NCBI RefSeq assembly: GCF_003633615.1
Contig: NZ_RBKU01000001.1
Location: 2,666,001 to 2,730,000, forward strand
Direction of reading: 5' to 3'
From: Mucilaginibacter gracilis
GTDB lineage: Bacteria > Bacteroidota > Bacteroidia > Sphingobacteriales > Sphingobacteriaceae
DNA length: 64,000 nucleotides
Shown piece by piece: positions 16,507 through 25,368 of this stretch (positions are counted from its first letter, which is position 1; each line of letters opens with the position of its first letter). Under the pieces are notes generated by a model. That model searched no databases and was not told the DNA's origin. It saw only the letters and a list, made by a program, of their open reading frames with translations. The translations under genes were made by a program, and so were the position numbers.

Positions 16507-16914
16507 ATGAAAAAAGCAATTTTAATCCTTTCCGTTTTATTTATCACCCGGTTAAGCGTAAGCGCACAATCAGCCGTTGCGTTATTTAAGCCCCTATACG
16601 GCGGCGATGAGCACTATGCGTTTGCAACCGCCAGCAGTTTAGACGACGCTAAAGAAAAAGCACTGAGCGAAGTAAAATCCGTTGTCGATCAAAAAGTTGG
16701 CTCTAGGGCAACCGGCCAGCAGTTTATATACACTTATAGCAATAGAAAGGGCTTTTACGCAATAGGCAGAGGGAAAGATCAGTACGGGCACTACTGGCAT
16801 TTTGAAGCAGCCTTAGGCTACAGTAGCGAAAGTGCCGCCAAAAGGTATGTATTAGACCGCCTTGCTGCGCGTGGCCTTTACGACACAGAAATTTATGCAA
16901 GTGGCGAAGATTGA
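16507..16914 (+). CDS. Small secreted protein of unknown function
   Basis: A 135-residue protein with signal peptide MKKAILILSVLFITRLSVSAQ. The mature 115 residues include SLDDAKEKALSEVKSV and SSESAAKRYVLDRLAARG, two helices that repeat the same idea (a residue pair, then AKxxALxxV/L). This suggests a small alpha/beta fold with internal two-fold similarity. Such DUF4189-like layouts exist, but I do not assign one. It is the last gene before the terminator at 16985. Confidence 0.65.
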   Translation: MKKAILILSVLFITRLSVSAQSAVALFKPLYGGDEHYAFATASSLDDAKEKALSEVKSVVDQKVGSRATGQQFIYTYSNRKGFYAIGRGKDQYGHYWHFEAALGYSSESAAKRYVLDRLAARGLYDTEIYASGED

Positions 16915-16984
16915 TAAAAGCACAATTTACGGGAGCAAAAAAAACGGGCAAATACAATAAGCCCATAGCTCGCCCTTTCTATCC

Positions 16985-17020
16985 AAACCTACTTCCGCAA
17001 AAACCGGAAGTAGGTTTTTT
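16985..17020 (+). terminator. Rho-independent terminator after the secreted-protein trio
   Basis: AAACCTACTTCCG pairs with CGGAAGTAGGTTT around a 7-nt A-rich loop and is followed by six T. The stem reaches 13 bp. It is a strong terminator 70 bp after the last stop codon. Confidence 0.9.
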
Positions 17021-17142
17021 GCTTTCCGTTCTCAGCTAGTCAATAAAACAATATGCTTGCCGTGCTACAGGGGCATCCCGCCAATATTGCGGCAATGGTA
17101 TTTTCTTTCAACTTAAAAATTCTTCTTCGCCAAACAAAAGTG

Positions 17143-17201
17143 TACCAAAAAAAACACATTGTTTTTTTTGGTAGTGTAAAAAACAATGTTATGTTTTACA
17201 C
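17143..17201 (+). promoter_or_regulatory. Two consecutive hairpins upstream of the OmpA-family gene
   Basis: TACCAAAAAAAAC (17143-17155) pairs perfectly with GTTTTTTTTGGTA (17161-17173) over a 5-nt loop. One base later GTGTAAAA (17174-17181) pairs with TTTTACAC (17194-17201). They end 115 bp before the start codon. If transcribed they would form a stacked 5' leader like the stabilising leaders of porin mRNAs; they could also be operators. The rest of 16915-17316 shows only the terminator and no gene. Confidence 0.45.
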
Positions 17202-17316
17202 CCAAAAAATCAAATAAATGCCGCATTTTTTCTCCGGTTAATACCTTGGGCCTGGTTATTGGTTATTGTGTTGCGTTGAGCATATGCCCAACATGACTAA
17301 ATATTATTTTACAACA

Positions 17317-18666
17317 ATGAACTTAAAATCTACCAAAACACTGCTTCCACTTTTCTTAGTGGGCTTGTCAGCTGGAGCGTTTGCACAAAGCAGTGATGCC
17401 GATTCTACTTCACATTTTCAAAAACGTACTTTCCGCACCTGGTCAATAGGCCTAAACGGCGGTATGCTTACACACTACACACCGTTTAACGGCGATAATA
17501 ATGGCGATTTTAAAACGCCTCAAGAAACATGGGGTTACGGTGGTTACGTAAAAAAACAAATCCTTCCGGGCTTTGGTATCCAGGCCGACTTTTTGGCCGG
17601 TACCGTTAAAGGCTTTAGGTCAAACACGCTGGTATCGCCATCTGTAGCACAGGATAACAGCAGCTTCAAATCACGTATCGATTGGTCGGGAGATGTGGTT
17701 GCAAACTTTACCCTTGCAAATTTAAGCTTTAACCAAAAACGTAATTTCTTGTCGCCATATTTAACCGCAGGTGCTGGTTACATGTCGTCGAGTGCTAACG
17801 TAGTAGGTACACCGGCCGGGTCCAATACCAACTACCACCAAAATTGGTTTGTACCCATAGGTGCAGGTTTTAAATTAGGCGTGTCTCGCTTAATCAACAT
17901 CGACTTAGGTTACACCGTATCATTTGTTAAAGCTCGCGATTTTGATGGCGTTGTAGGCTCTTTAAACGATCGTTTTTCATATGCCCACGCAGGTATCGAA
18001 ATTGCCCTGGGTAAAAAGAAAAGCCCGCAATTACAAAACTTTAGTGCCATTGCAGCTTTACGCGAAGAAAGTGCTGCCGAAAGCGCCGCTTTACGCAACC
18101 GTTTAGCTATTGCCGACCAAAAAAGAATGGACGATGAGGCTCAATATGCCCGCGATGCTCAACAATTGGCTAAAGATATGGCCGATGATGATGCCGATGG
18201 CGTAGCTAACAAATACGATAAATGCCCTGGTACACCAGCTAACACTGTAGTTGATGGCGCAGGTTGCCCTATCAAAATACCGGCCCCGATTGTTCGCGAA
18301 AAAGTGATTATCACCGAAGCCGACCGTAAAGTAGTAGGTGAGGCCATTAAAGATTTGGAATTTGATTTAGGTAAAGCAACCATCAAAGAACACTCTTATG
18401 CAACCTTAAACCGTGTAGCAAGCCTGTTAGTGCAAAAAAACTTTAGCCTTAAATTAGCCGGCCATACCGATAATACAGGTTCAATGGCACTAAACTTAGC
18501 CTTATCAAAAAACAGGGCCGAAGCCGTTAAAGCATACCTGGTATCGCAAGGTGCAAACCCTTCAACCATCGAAGCCACAGGTTACGGACCAAACCAACCT
18601 ATAGCAACCAACAAAACCGCTGCCGGTCGCCAGCAAAACCGTAGGGTTGAGTTCTCGTTATTCTAA
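17317..18666 (+). CDS. OmpA family outer-membrane protein
   Basis: A 449-residue protein from ATG 17317, chosen because it gives the signal peptide MNLKSTKTLLPLFLVGLSAG followed by AFAQ. An in-frame start at 17266 would put 17 residues before it. Residues from about 30 to 235 form an eight-strand-type porin barrel. A helical, Ala-rich linker (EESAAESAALRNRLA) and a short calcium-type thrombospondin-3 repeat, DDDADGVANKYDKCPGTP (about 289-306), lead to a C-terminal OmpA domain from about 335 with the peptidoglycan-binding signature LAGHTDNTG and ALSKNRAEAVKAYL. It tethers the outer membrane to peptidoglycan. It stands alone between two terminators. Confidence 0.95.
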   Translation: MNLKSTKTLLPLFLVGLSAGAFAQSSDADSTSHFQKRTFRTWSIGLNGGMLTHYTPFNGDNNGDFKTPQETWGYGGYVKKQILPGFGIQADFLAGTVKGFRSNTLVSPSVAQDNSSFKSRIDWSGDVVANFTLANLSFNQKRNFLSPYLTAGAGYMSSSANVVGTPAGSNTNYHQNWFVPIGAGFKLGVSRLINIDLGYTVSFVKARDFDGVVGSLNDRFSYAHAGIEIALGKKKSPQLQNFSAIAALREESAAESAALRNRLAIADQKRMDDEAQYARDAQQLAKDMADDDADGVANKYDKCPGTPANTVVDGAGCPIKIPAPIVREKVIITEADRKVVGEAIKDLEFDLGKATIKEHSYATLNRVASLLVQKNFSLKLAGHTDNTGSMALNLALSKNRAEAVKAYLVSQGANPSTIEATGYGPNQPIATNKTAAGRQQNRRVEFSLF

Positions 18667-18694
18667 AACTCAATAACCTACAGTAACTAATACT

Positions 18695-18733
18695 AAGCGC
18701 AGCTGCCTCCAAAAGAGGTGGCTGCGCTTGTGT
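18695..18733 (+). terminator. Terminator after the OmpA-family gene
   Basis: AAGCGCAGC.GCCTC pairs with GAGG.GGCTGCGCTT around AAAA, then TGTGTTT. The stem is long and GC-rich; the T tract is modest. Confidence 0.75.
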
Positions 18734-19323
18734 TTAAAGAGCTTTAATAAACTGTTAGCGATAATCAATTCAATACCGTAAAGCCTGTCAGTCACCCGCC
18801 AAAACACCTGGTAAGTGCCATTTCCCTCCCAAGGCTACTTACTCAAATCTTTTGTAAACCCCGTAGGGGTTATAGGTCGGTAGAAAAAGCGCTCAACAAT
18901 TAATTCGTGCCATAGGTACGATACCTCGTCTATAACTTCTCAGCAGTAATCGGCTCATGCTCCGGCAGGCGTCCCCACTTGTGGTAACCACCCTTCCCTC
19001 ACAACCTCAACGTCACCTCAAAAATTCGGCATCGTCAGGTTCGTGTAGCACAGCCCCAACTTCCACCACTAACTTTCACAGAAGCTGGCGCAGCCGAGAG
19101 TTTATTTATCTGTGTTTTGTTTTTTATCGTATAAATGAGGTCGCTATCGCTCAGTATCTTTGGTTACTTTCTTTTGCGGAAAAAGAAAGTAACATTCTCT
19201 ACAAGAGATAATTGTAAATCAGGCAAAACCATATCCAAAATAAAAGTAACATTCTCTACGCGCCACTAATACCACAACAAACCACTTTGCGTGCGTACCG
19301 CCAGTGCTCAACAAATAAAAACA
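18734..19323. other. 590-bp region without a convincing gene, carrying eroded repeats
   Basis: Stops occur in all frames except a frame at 18957-19211 whose translation has no protein-like pattern. A segment around 18855-18930 (CCCCGTAGGGGTTATAGGTC, GGTAGAAAAAGCGC, CCATAGGTACGATACC) resembles an intergenic repeat I recall from other Bacteroidota genomes; this is memory, not a search. AAAGTAACATTCTCTAC occurs twice, at 19186-19202 and 19243-19259. The area looks like decayed mobile or repeat DNA. Confidence 0.5.
19163..19193. repeat. Perfect 13-bp hairpin repeat
   Basis: GTTACTTTCTTTT (19163-19175) and AAAAGAAAGTAAC (19181-19193) flank GCGGA. This form, a TTACTTTCTTTTG/AAAAGAAAGTAA hairpin, is a dispersed intergenic element type in several bacteria. 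Only one full copy is present here. Confidence 0.5.
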
Positions 19324-19357
19324 AAAGCCCCTCGAATTTCTCCGAAGGGCTTTGTTA
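19324..19357 (-). terminator. Terminator after the DEAD-box helicase gene
   Basis: On the minus strand AAAGCCC.TCG pairs with CGA.GGGCTTT around a short loop, followed by TGTTTTT. It lies about 25 bp beyond the helicase stop codon. Confidence 0.75.
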
Positions 19358-19380
19358 AACTAAATTAACTCAATATAAAA

Positions 19381-21234
19381 CTAAAATTTTCTGCGGCGTT
19401 CGCCGGTGCTGGTACCGCTGTTGCGGTCCTCGCGGCGTTTGCCGCTAAAGTCGCGGAAACCGCCGCCAGCGTTGCCGCCGGTACGTTCGCGAGGCGGAGC
19501 ACCACCTTCACGACGGAAACCACCTTCTTTTCTTTCACCGCCACCACTGTAGCCACCTTCTCTGCGTCGGTTACCGCCGCCACCGCTGCTGCGGTTATCG
19601 CTGGTACCCTCGCCAGATATTTCTATCCTTACAGGGCGTCCTTTAAATTCGGCAGTTTTAAATTCGGCAAAAACCTTATCAACGTCAGCCTTAGGTACTT
19701 CAAAGAAAGAGTAAACACCCTTAACATCAATTTTACCTACAGTACGGCCGCTAATTTTGGCAGTGTTGCAAATATAACCCAGCAAATCGCCACGGTTAAA
19801 CTCATCAACCGAACCTAAGTTGATAAACAAACGCGTATAGTCCGATTCGCCCGAACCGCCACGTGGCGCACGGTCGCTAAACTCACCCCTAACAGCCCTG
19901 TCGTCCATCGGAGCGTTCAGGTCAGGCGCGTTTTTGTAATACTCCAAAAAGCTGTTAAACTCAATCGAAGCAAAACGTTTAATAAGATCTTCCTTGCTCA
20001 ATTCGGCAAACTCGTGCATTATACGTGGCAGGTATTGCTCAATTTGCTGTTCGTTCACGGTAACATTATGCACCTTGTGTACAATAGCAAACAATTGTTT
20101 TTCGCAAACATCAAAGCCGCTTGGTATTTCGCCCTTAACAAACTTTTTACCAATAACGCGCTCAATCTGGCGTATTTTACCTAATTCCTTAGCGTTAATA
20201 ATGGCGATAGAAACACCACTTTTACCGGCGCGTGCAGTACGGCCGCTACGGTGAGTATAGTTTTCAATCTCATCAGGCAAGCTGTAGTTAATAACGTGCG
20301 TAACATCATTAACATCAATACCACGTGCAGCAACATCGGTAGCAATTAACAATTGCAGGCTGCGCTCGCGGTAGCGTTTCATCACCTTATCACGTTGTTG
20401 TTGCGATAAATCGCCGTGTAAGGCATCAGCATTGTAACCATCCTTAATTAAGCTCTCGGCAATTTCCTGAGTCTCAATTTTGGTACGGCAAAACACAATA
20501 CCAAAAATTTCGGGGTTAAAATCAACAATGCGTTTAAAGGCGGCATATTTATCACGGGCACGTACAATATAGTATTCGTGCTCAATGTTAACGTTGCCGG
20601 TATTTTTTTCGCCCATGGTCAACTCAAAAGGGTCGGTCATGTATTTTTTGGCAATGCGGCGTACTTCGCTTGGCATGGTGGCCGAGAAAAGCCAGGTTTT
20701 TTTATCTTCCGGCGTGGTAGATAAGATACTGTCAATGTCTTCCTGGAAACCCATGTTCAACATTTCATCAGCCTCATCTAACACAACAAAGTTTACATCA
20801 GTAAAGTTGATGGCTTTGCGGTTAATAATATCAAGCATACGCCCTGGCGTAGCTACAACAATTTGCACACCACGTTTAATTTGACGAAGCTGATCGGCAA
20901 TGTTGGCACCTCCGTACACAGCAACAACATTAACGTTGGCCATGTTTTTAGAGTAATTTTTAATGTCGTTGGTGATCTGTAAACACAGTTCACGGGTTGG
21001 GCAAAGAATAAGCGCCTGAGGATGATTTTGTTCGAAGTCCAGCAATTCTAAAAGTGGCAATCCGAAGGCAGCGGTTTTTCCGGTCCCTGTTTGAGCTAAT
21101 CCGACAAAATCGTTGCTGCCTGTTAACAAAACCGGAATTGACTGTTCCTGTATTGGCGTAGGATTTTCAAATCCTAATTCAGAGATGGCATTAACAATAT
21201 CATGACGGATTCCCAATTGACTAAATGGGTTCAT
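19381..21234 (-). CDS. deaD: DEAD-box RNA helicase, DeaD/CsdA type with RGG tail
   Basis: A 617-residue ATP-dependent RNA helicase for ribosome assembly or mRNA turnover, often cold-induced. The Q motif region (FENPTPIQEQSIP) precedes Walker A AQTGTGKT (47-54), then PTRELCLQ, TPGRMLD, VVLDEADEML, the SAT motif, and the second RecA domain ending HRSGRTARAG. Residues from about 470 to 545 form a DbpA-type RNA-binding domain (LFINLGSVDEFNRGDLLGYI). The last 60 or so residues are Arg/Gly-rich (SSGGGGNRRREGGYSGGG), an RNA-binding tail common in Bacteroidota homologues. Exact naming among DeaD, CsdA and RhlE-like proteins is by analogy. A good promoter and a terminator frame it as a single-gene unit. 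Confidence 0.93.
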   Translation of the reverse strand: MNPFSQLGIRHDIVNAISELGFENPTPIQEQSIPVLLTGSNDFVGLAQTGTGKTAAFGLPLLELLDFEQNHPQALILCPTRELCLQITNDIKNYSKNMANVNVVAVYGGANIADQLRQIKRGVQIVVATPGRMLDIINRKAINFTDVNFVVLDEADEMLNMGFQEDIDSILSTTPEDKKTWLFSATMPSEVRRIAKKYMTDPFELTMGEKNTGNVNIEHEYYIVRARDKYAAFKRIVDFNPEIFGIVFCRTKIETQEIAESLIKDGYNADALHGDLSQQQRDKVMKRYRERSLQLLIATDVAARGIDVNDVTHVINYSLPDEIENYTHRSGRTARAGKSGVSIAIINAKELGKIRQIERVIGKKFVKGEIPSGFDVCEKQLFAIVHKVHNVTVNEQQIEQYLPRIMHEFAELSKEDLIKRFASIEFNSFLEYYKNAPDLNAPMDDRAVRGEFSDRAPRGGSGESDYTRLFINLGSVDEFNRGDLLGYICNTAKISGRTVGKIDVKGVYSFFEVPKADVDKVFAEFKTAEFKGRPVRIEISGEGTSDNRSSGGGGNRRREGGYSGGGERKEGGFRREGGAPPRERTGGNAGGGFRDFSGKRREDRNSGTSTGERRRKF

Positions 21235-21277
21235 GAATATTTAAAAAACGTATTTAGCTACATTGCTAAATCGGGTG

Positions 21278-21285
21278 CAAAGGTA
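21278..21285 (-). promoter_or_regulatory. -7 promoter element for the helicase gene
   Basis: Read on the minus strand it is TACCTTTG, a perfect TAnnTTTG, with a TTG 19 bp upstream as the -33 element. The expected 5' leader is about 35-40 nt, which is short for a cold-shock-type helicase mRNA. Confidence 0.65.
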
Positions 21286-21572
21286 GCATTAATTAATCAA
21301 AAAAACAATATCAAGCTAAAGTATTGAAATTAAAGCATTTCCATGACAATGCCCCGCCTGTGAGAAAATGATAGAAAGCGTAATATTTGGGCCGTGCTTT
21401 TTAAACCTACACGCTAGCCAATTTTTAACTTTTAAAATAATAGGCCCAAAAGCGGAGCTGCCTATCCGTATCTTTCGTTTAATGTTATCCATATCATATC
21501 CTGATATTCGTTGAGTTTAAAACTTTGTTTTTTGCTCACCATATCGTAGTCCGTATCGCATCTTCCGTTACT
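21286..21572. other. Gap between icmF and helicase genes
   Basis: This stretch holds the helicase -33 region. I see no gene, clear terminator or repeat in the remainder. Short complementary GGGCC/GGCCC blocks (near 21389 and 21442) are too far apart to call. Confidence 0.4.
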
Positions 21573-24500
21573 TTACATATTTCTCCTGTACTGCCCTCCA
21601 ACCTCATAAAGCGCGTGCGATATTTGGCCCAGCGAGCAATATTTGCAAACCTCCATCAATTGCTCAAAAATATTATCGCCCGCCACAGCCGATTTTTGCA
21701 GTGCCTTTAATAGTTGCGGAGCAACAGCCTGGTTGCGTTGCTTAAATGCATCCAATGCACTGATCTGAAACTGCTTCTCTTCCTCGGTAGCACGTATCAC
21801 TTCCGAGGGGATAATGGTTGGCGAACCGTTTTTGTTTAAAAAGGTATTTACACCAACAATAGGGTATTCGCCGGTATGTTTCAGCGTTTCGTAATACAAC
21901 GATTCTTCCTGAATTTTACCACGCTGGTACATCGTTTCCATAGCACCTAAAACCCCGCCCCGGTCGTTAATGCGTTTAAATTCGGCTAATACGGCATTCT
22001 CAACCAGGTCTGTAAGTTCTTCAATAATAAAGGCACCTTGTATGGGGTTTTCGTTTTTGGCCAGGCCCAATTCACGGTTAATAATCAACTGGATAGCCAT
22101 CGCCCTCCGTACCGATTCTTCGGTAGGTGTGGTTATCGCTTCGTCGTAAGCATTGGTGTGTAAGCTGTTGCAGTTATCGTAAATGGCATACAGGGCTTGT
22201 AAAGTAGTGCGGATATCGTTAAAGTCAATCTCCTGCGCATGTAATGACCGGCCACTGGTTTGGATATGGTATTTCAGCTTTTGCGATCTGTCGTTTCCCT
22301 TGTATTTGTTTTTGATGGCTTTCGCCCAAATGCGGCGTGCTACGCGGCCAATTACAGCATATTCCGGGTCAATTCCATTGGAGAAAAAGAACGACAGGTT
22401 AGGCGCAAAATCATCAATATGCATACCCCGGCTCAGGTAGTATTCCACGTAAGTAAAACCGTTGGATAGTGTAAAGGCCAGTTGCGTAATGGGGTTTGCA
22501 CCCGCTTCGGCAATATGATAGCCGGATATAGATACCGAATAAAAGTTACGCACCTTTTCGGTGATAAAGTATTGCTGCATATCGCCCATCATACGCAGGG
22601 CAAACTCGGTAGAAAAAATGCAGGTATTTTGAGCCTGGTCCTCCTTTAAAATATCGGCCTGTACCGTACCTCTAACGGTTGATATGGCGTAGGCTTTTAT
22701 TTTAGCATACACATCGGCAGGTAAAACCTGGTCGCCGCTAAGGCCCAAAAGCATAGTGCCCAAACCACCGGGAGCCCCCTCTAAATCTCCCCCGGTAGGG
22801 GAGACTTTTTGATCTGCATTAGCCTTATCAAAGCCCTCCCTACCGGGGAGGGTTGGGTGGGGCTCCTTGGGTGGGGCTTGTTGATACTTTGGCCTTTCCA
22901 AACCTTTATCATCATAAAGCTCTTTAAATTTGGCTTCAACCAGGTGCTCAAGCTGGTGTTCTTTAATATATTTTTCGCATTGCTGATCGATGGCGGCATT
23001 CATAAAAAAGCCCAATAGCATGGGCGCCGGGCCATTAATAGTCATGGATACCGAGGTTGACGCATGGCAAAGGTCGAAACCCGAATATAACTTTTTGGCA
23101 TCATCCAGCGTGGCAATGCTTACGCCGGAGTTACCTATTTTACCATAAATATCGGGCCTTATATGCGGGTCTTCCCCGTAAAGGGTAACCGAATCAAACG
23201 CGGTAGAGAGCCTGTGCGCCGGTTGCCCTAACGATACATAATGGAAACGTTTATTGGTGCGCTCGGGGCCACCCTCGCCGGCAAACATACGGGTAGGGTC
23301 TTCACCTTCCCGTTTAAGCGGAAACACGCCGGCAGTATACGGGAACTCGCCCGGCACGTTTTCGGTTAACAGCCAGCGCAAAATATCGCCCCAGGCCTCG
23401 TAGCGCGGTAACGATATTTTAGGTATGCGCGATTGCGACAGCGAAGTATAGTACAACGCTTGCTTAATTTCCCTGCCGCGCACGTTAAAAATAAAGTGCT
23501 GGGCTTTGTATTTTTTAACGGTAACCGGCCATTCGCGCAACAAATTGCGACATTCGCTGTCGAGATTCCCCTCCAGAATCGTATATAGCGAGCGTATAAT
23601 ACCAACCGTCTCATCCCCTAAGGCACCCAATAACTTAATCGATCCATCTATCTGATACATCTGCTGTGCTATTCTGCATTGTTTATCTACCCACTCATTG
23701 TAGTGATGGCTGCTTTCGGCAATTTCTGCAAGATAACGAATGCGCTCAGCTGGTATAATGTAGGTTTTTTCTGCGTCGTCGGCCACTAACTCCATCTTAG
23801 TGGCAAAGCTTACACCGGTTTTAGCTTTAATGGTTTTAATGAGCGCGGCAAACAAACTATTCATTCCCGCATCGTTAAATTGCGAGGCCATGGTGCCAAA
23901 AACGGGCAGGTCCTCATCCTTGGCGTCAAATAGTTTGTGGTTGCGTTTATACTGCTTGCGTACATCGCGCAAAGCATCTAATGCGCCGCGCTTGTCAAAC
24001 TTGTTCAGCACCACTATATCGGCAAAATCAAGCATGTCAATTTTTTCCAGTTGCGTGGCCGCGCCAAATTCGGGGGTCATTACATAAAGGGATAAATCGC
24101 AGTAATCGGTTATCATCGTGTCCGATTGCCCTATGCCCGATGTTTCCACAATAATCAAATCATACCCTGCCGCCTTACAAATATCTATCGCTTCCTGCAC
24201 GTATTTTGATAGTGCCAAATTAGCTTGCCGCGTAGCCAGCGAACGCATGTAAACCCTCGGGTTGTTTATCGAATTCATCCGGATACGGTCGCCCAGTAGC
24301 GCGCCGCCCGTTTTTCGTTTTGATGGATCAACCGATATAATGGCCAGCGTTTTATCCGTCTCCATTAAATATCGCCTAACCAACTCATCAACCAATGATG
24401 ATTTGCCCGCGCCGCCTGTACCCGTAATGCCTAAAACTGGTGCCCTCGCTAAATCGCCCCCGGTTGGGGAATCTTTTTTGTTGAGCTTTTTGATTTCCGA

Positions 24501-25052
24501 CAAAAAGTCGCCCGCGTTTTGCGGATAATTTTCTACCACGCTAATGGCCGTTGCAATAACTTTGTTGTTTTTTTGGTGCAGGTGTTTAATTTCTCCGTTT
24601 AAATGCGAGGTAATGGGGCGGTCGCACTGCCGCATCATATCATCAATCATGCCCTGCAAACCCATCTGGCGGCCGTCATCCGGCGAGTAAATGCGGGCAA
24701 TGCCATAATCCATCAGTTCCTTAATTTCGTAGGGTAATATTACGCCGCCGCCGCCGCCAAATATTTTGATGTGGCCGGCACCTTTTTGTTGCAACAAATC
24801 GTACATATATTTAAAATACTCAAGGTGCCCGCCCTGGTACGATGTTAAGGCAATACCCTGCACATCCTCCTGTATGGCACAGTTCACCACCTCGTCAACC
24901 GAGCGGTTATGCCCCAGGTGTATCACCTCCACACCCGACGATTGCAATATTCGGCGCATAATATTAATAGTAGCATCGTGCCCGTCGAACAACGCTGTTG
25001 CAGTTACAAAACGAATTTTATTTTGCGGTATATACGGAGAGGAGTTATCCAT
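21573..25052 (-). CDS. icmF: Fused isobutyryl-CoA mutase IcmF
   Basis: A 1159-residue adenosylcobalamin enzyme combining a B12-binding domain, a MeaI-type GTPase chaperone and the mutase TIM barrel. It interconverts isobutyryl-CoA and n-butyryl-CoA; some members also act on pivalyl- or isovaleryl-CoA. The B12 motif DGHDATIN lies at 23-30. The GTPase has Walker [10 protein letters not shown] (211-219) and NKFDKRG later. The mutase part contains [20 protein letters not shown] and a C-terminal block with REIKQ- and [20 protein letters not shown] segments. Two in-frame insertions match intergenic repeats of this genome: residues about 192-206 ([12 protein letters not shown]) just before the GTPase, and about 729-761 ([25 protein letters not shown]) in the mutase linker. 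Both lie where the family has variable loops, so activity may persist. No cobalamin riboswitch is visible upstream. Confidence 0.95.
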   Translation of the reverse strand: MDNSSPYIPQNKIRFVTATALFDGHDATINIMRRILQSSGVEVIHLGHNRSVDEVVNCAIQEDVQGIALTSYQGGHLEYFKYMYDLLQQKGAGHIKIFGGGGGVILPYEIKELMDYGIARIYSPDDGRQMGLQGMIDDMMRQCDRPITSHLNGEIKHLHQKNNKVIATAISVVENYPQNAGDFLSEIKKLNKKDSPTGGDLARAPVLGITGTGGAGKSSLVDELVRRYLMETDKTLAIISVDPSKRKTGGALLGDRIRMNSINNPRVYMRSLATRQANLALSKYVQEAIDICKAAGYDLIIVETSGIGQSDTMITDYCDLSLYVMTPEFGAATQLEKIDMLDFADIVVLNKFDKRGALDALRDVRKQYKRNHKLFDAKDEDLPVFGTMASQFNDAGMNSLFAALIKTIKAKTGVSFATKMELVADDAEKTYIIPAERIRYLAEIAESSHHYNEWVDKQCRIAQQMYQIDGSIKLLGALGDETVGIIRSLYTILEGNLDSECRNLLREWPVTVKKYKAQHFIFNVRGREIKQALYYTSLSQSRIPKISLPRYEAWGDILRWLLTENVPGEFPYTAGVFPLKREGEDPTRMFAGEGGPERTNKRFHYVSLGQPAHRLSTAFDSVTLYGEDPHIRPDIYGKIGNSGVSIATLDDAKKLYSGFDLCHASTSVSMTINGPAPMLLGFFMNAAIDQQCEKYIKEHQLEHLVEAKFKELYDDKGLERPKYQQAPPKEPHPTLPGREGFDKANADQKVSPTGGDLEGAPGGLGTMLLGLSGDQVLPADVYAKIKAYAISTVRGTVQADILKEDQAQNTCIFSTEFALRMMGDMQQYFITEKVRNFYSVSISGYHIAEAGANPITQLAFTLSNGFTYVEYYLSRGMHIDDFAPNLSFFFSNGIDPEYAVIGRVARRIWAKAIKNKYKGNDRSQKLKYHIQTSGRSLHAQEIDFNDIRTTLQALYAIYDNCNSLHTNAYDEAITTPTEESVRRAMAIQLIINRELGLAKNENPIQGAFIIEELTDLVENAVLAEFKRINDRGGVLGAMETMYQRGKIQEESLYYETLKHTGEYPIVGVNTFLNKNGSPTIIPSEVIRATEEEKQFQISALDAFKQRNQAVAPQLLKALQKSAVAGDNIFEQLMEVCKYCSLGQISHALYEVGGQYRRNM
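22771..22866. repeat. Two GC-rich palindromic repeats inserted in frame in icmF
   Basis: 22771-22809 is the reverse complement of the intergenic copy at 8388 (35 of 36 bases). 22830-22866 is a different but related unit with the core CCCTCCCTACCGGGGAGGG. Together they encode about 32 residues, including [13 protein letters not shown] and [12 protein letters not shown], without a stop codon. Confidence 0.85.
24439..24477. repeat. Diverged GC-rich palindromic repeat inserted in frame in icmF
   Basis: 31 of 38 bases match the copy at 22771-22809 in the same orientation, and it is translated in the same frame (SPTGGDL in both). The mismatches suggest an older insertion. It sits between the B12-domain linker and the GTPase. 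Confidence 0.8.
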
Positions 25053-25073
25053 TGGTATAATTGGTTATAAAAA

Positions 25074-25102
25074 CAAAATTAACCAATTAAATCAAGATGC
25101 AA
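25074..25102 (-). promoter_or_regulatory. Promoter of icmF
   Basis: On the minus strand TAATTTTG (25081-25074) is a -7 element and TTG (25102-25100) lies 18 bp upstream as the -33. The -33 falls inside the first of the word repeats. The start codon is about 22 bp downstream of the -7 element. Confidence 0.55.
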
Positions 25103-25350
25103 TAAATCAGAATCAAGATGCCAGAAGTTAGAATCAAGATGCCAGAATCAGGAACCAAGATGCAATAAATCAGAATCAAGATGCCAGAAATCAGAATCAA
25201 GATGCCAGAATCAAGAACCAAGAGAAAAACAAAAGCAATTGTAAATGTTTACTATCTCCCTTATTTTATTTGAATTACCGCGTTTCTATCTTGGTTCTTG
25301 ATTCTGGCATCTTGATTCTTGTCTCTTGATTCTTGTCTCTTGATTCTTAA
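25090..25350. repeat. Word-repeat region forming a 31-bp perfect hairpin
   Basis: The left part repeats variants of AATCAAGATGCCAG and CAGAATCAAGATGC about eight times. The right part repeats the complement (TCTTGATTCTTG). Positions 25193-25223 and 25289-25319 are perfectly complementary over 31 bp around a 65-nt A/T-rich loop. The region fills the divergent gap between icmF and the radical SAM gene and contains promoter -33 elements for both. No gene lies in it. Confidence 0.85.
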
Positions 25351-25363
25351 TAGAGTATCTTTG
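25333..25363 (+). promoter_or_regulatory. Promoter of the radical SAM gene, probably leaderless
   Basis: TATCTTTG (25356-25363) with TTG at 25333-25335, 20 bp upstream. The ATG at 25369 is only five bases after the -7 element, where transcription normally begins, so the mRNA probably starts at or next to the start codon. Confidence 0.6.
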
Positions 25364-25368
25364 CAGTA

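Noticed and set aside
18957..19211. 84-codon frame in the gap after the OmpA-family gene
   Set aside because: Covers the hairpin repeat and other repeat-like DNA; translation is not protein-like.
25053..25368. Cobalamin riboswitch upstream of icmF
   Set aside because: The 316 bp consist of word repeats and promoter elements; no B12-box-like conserved core could be found.
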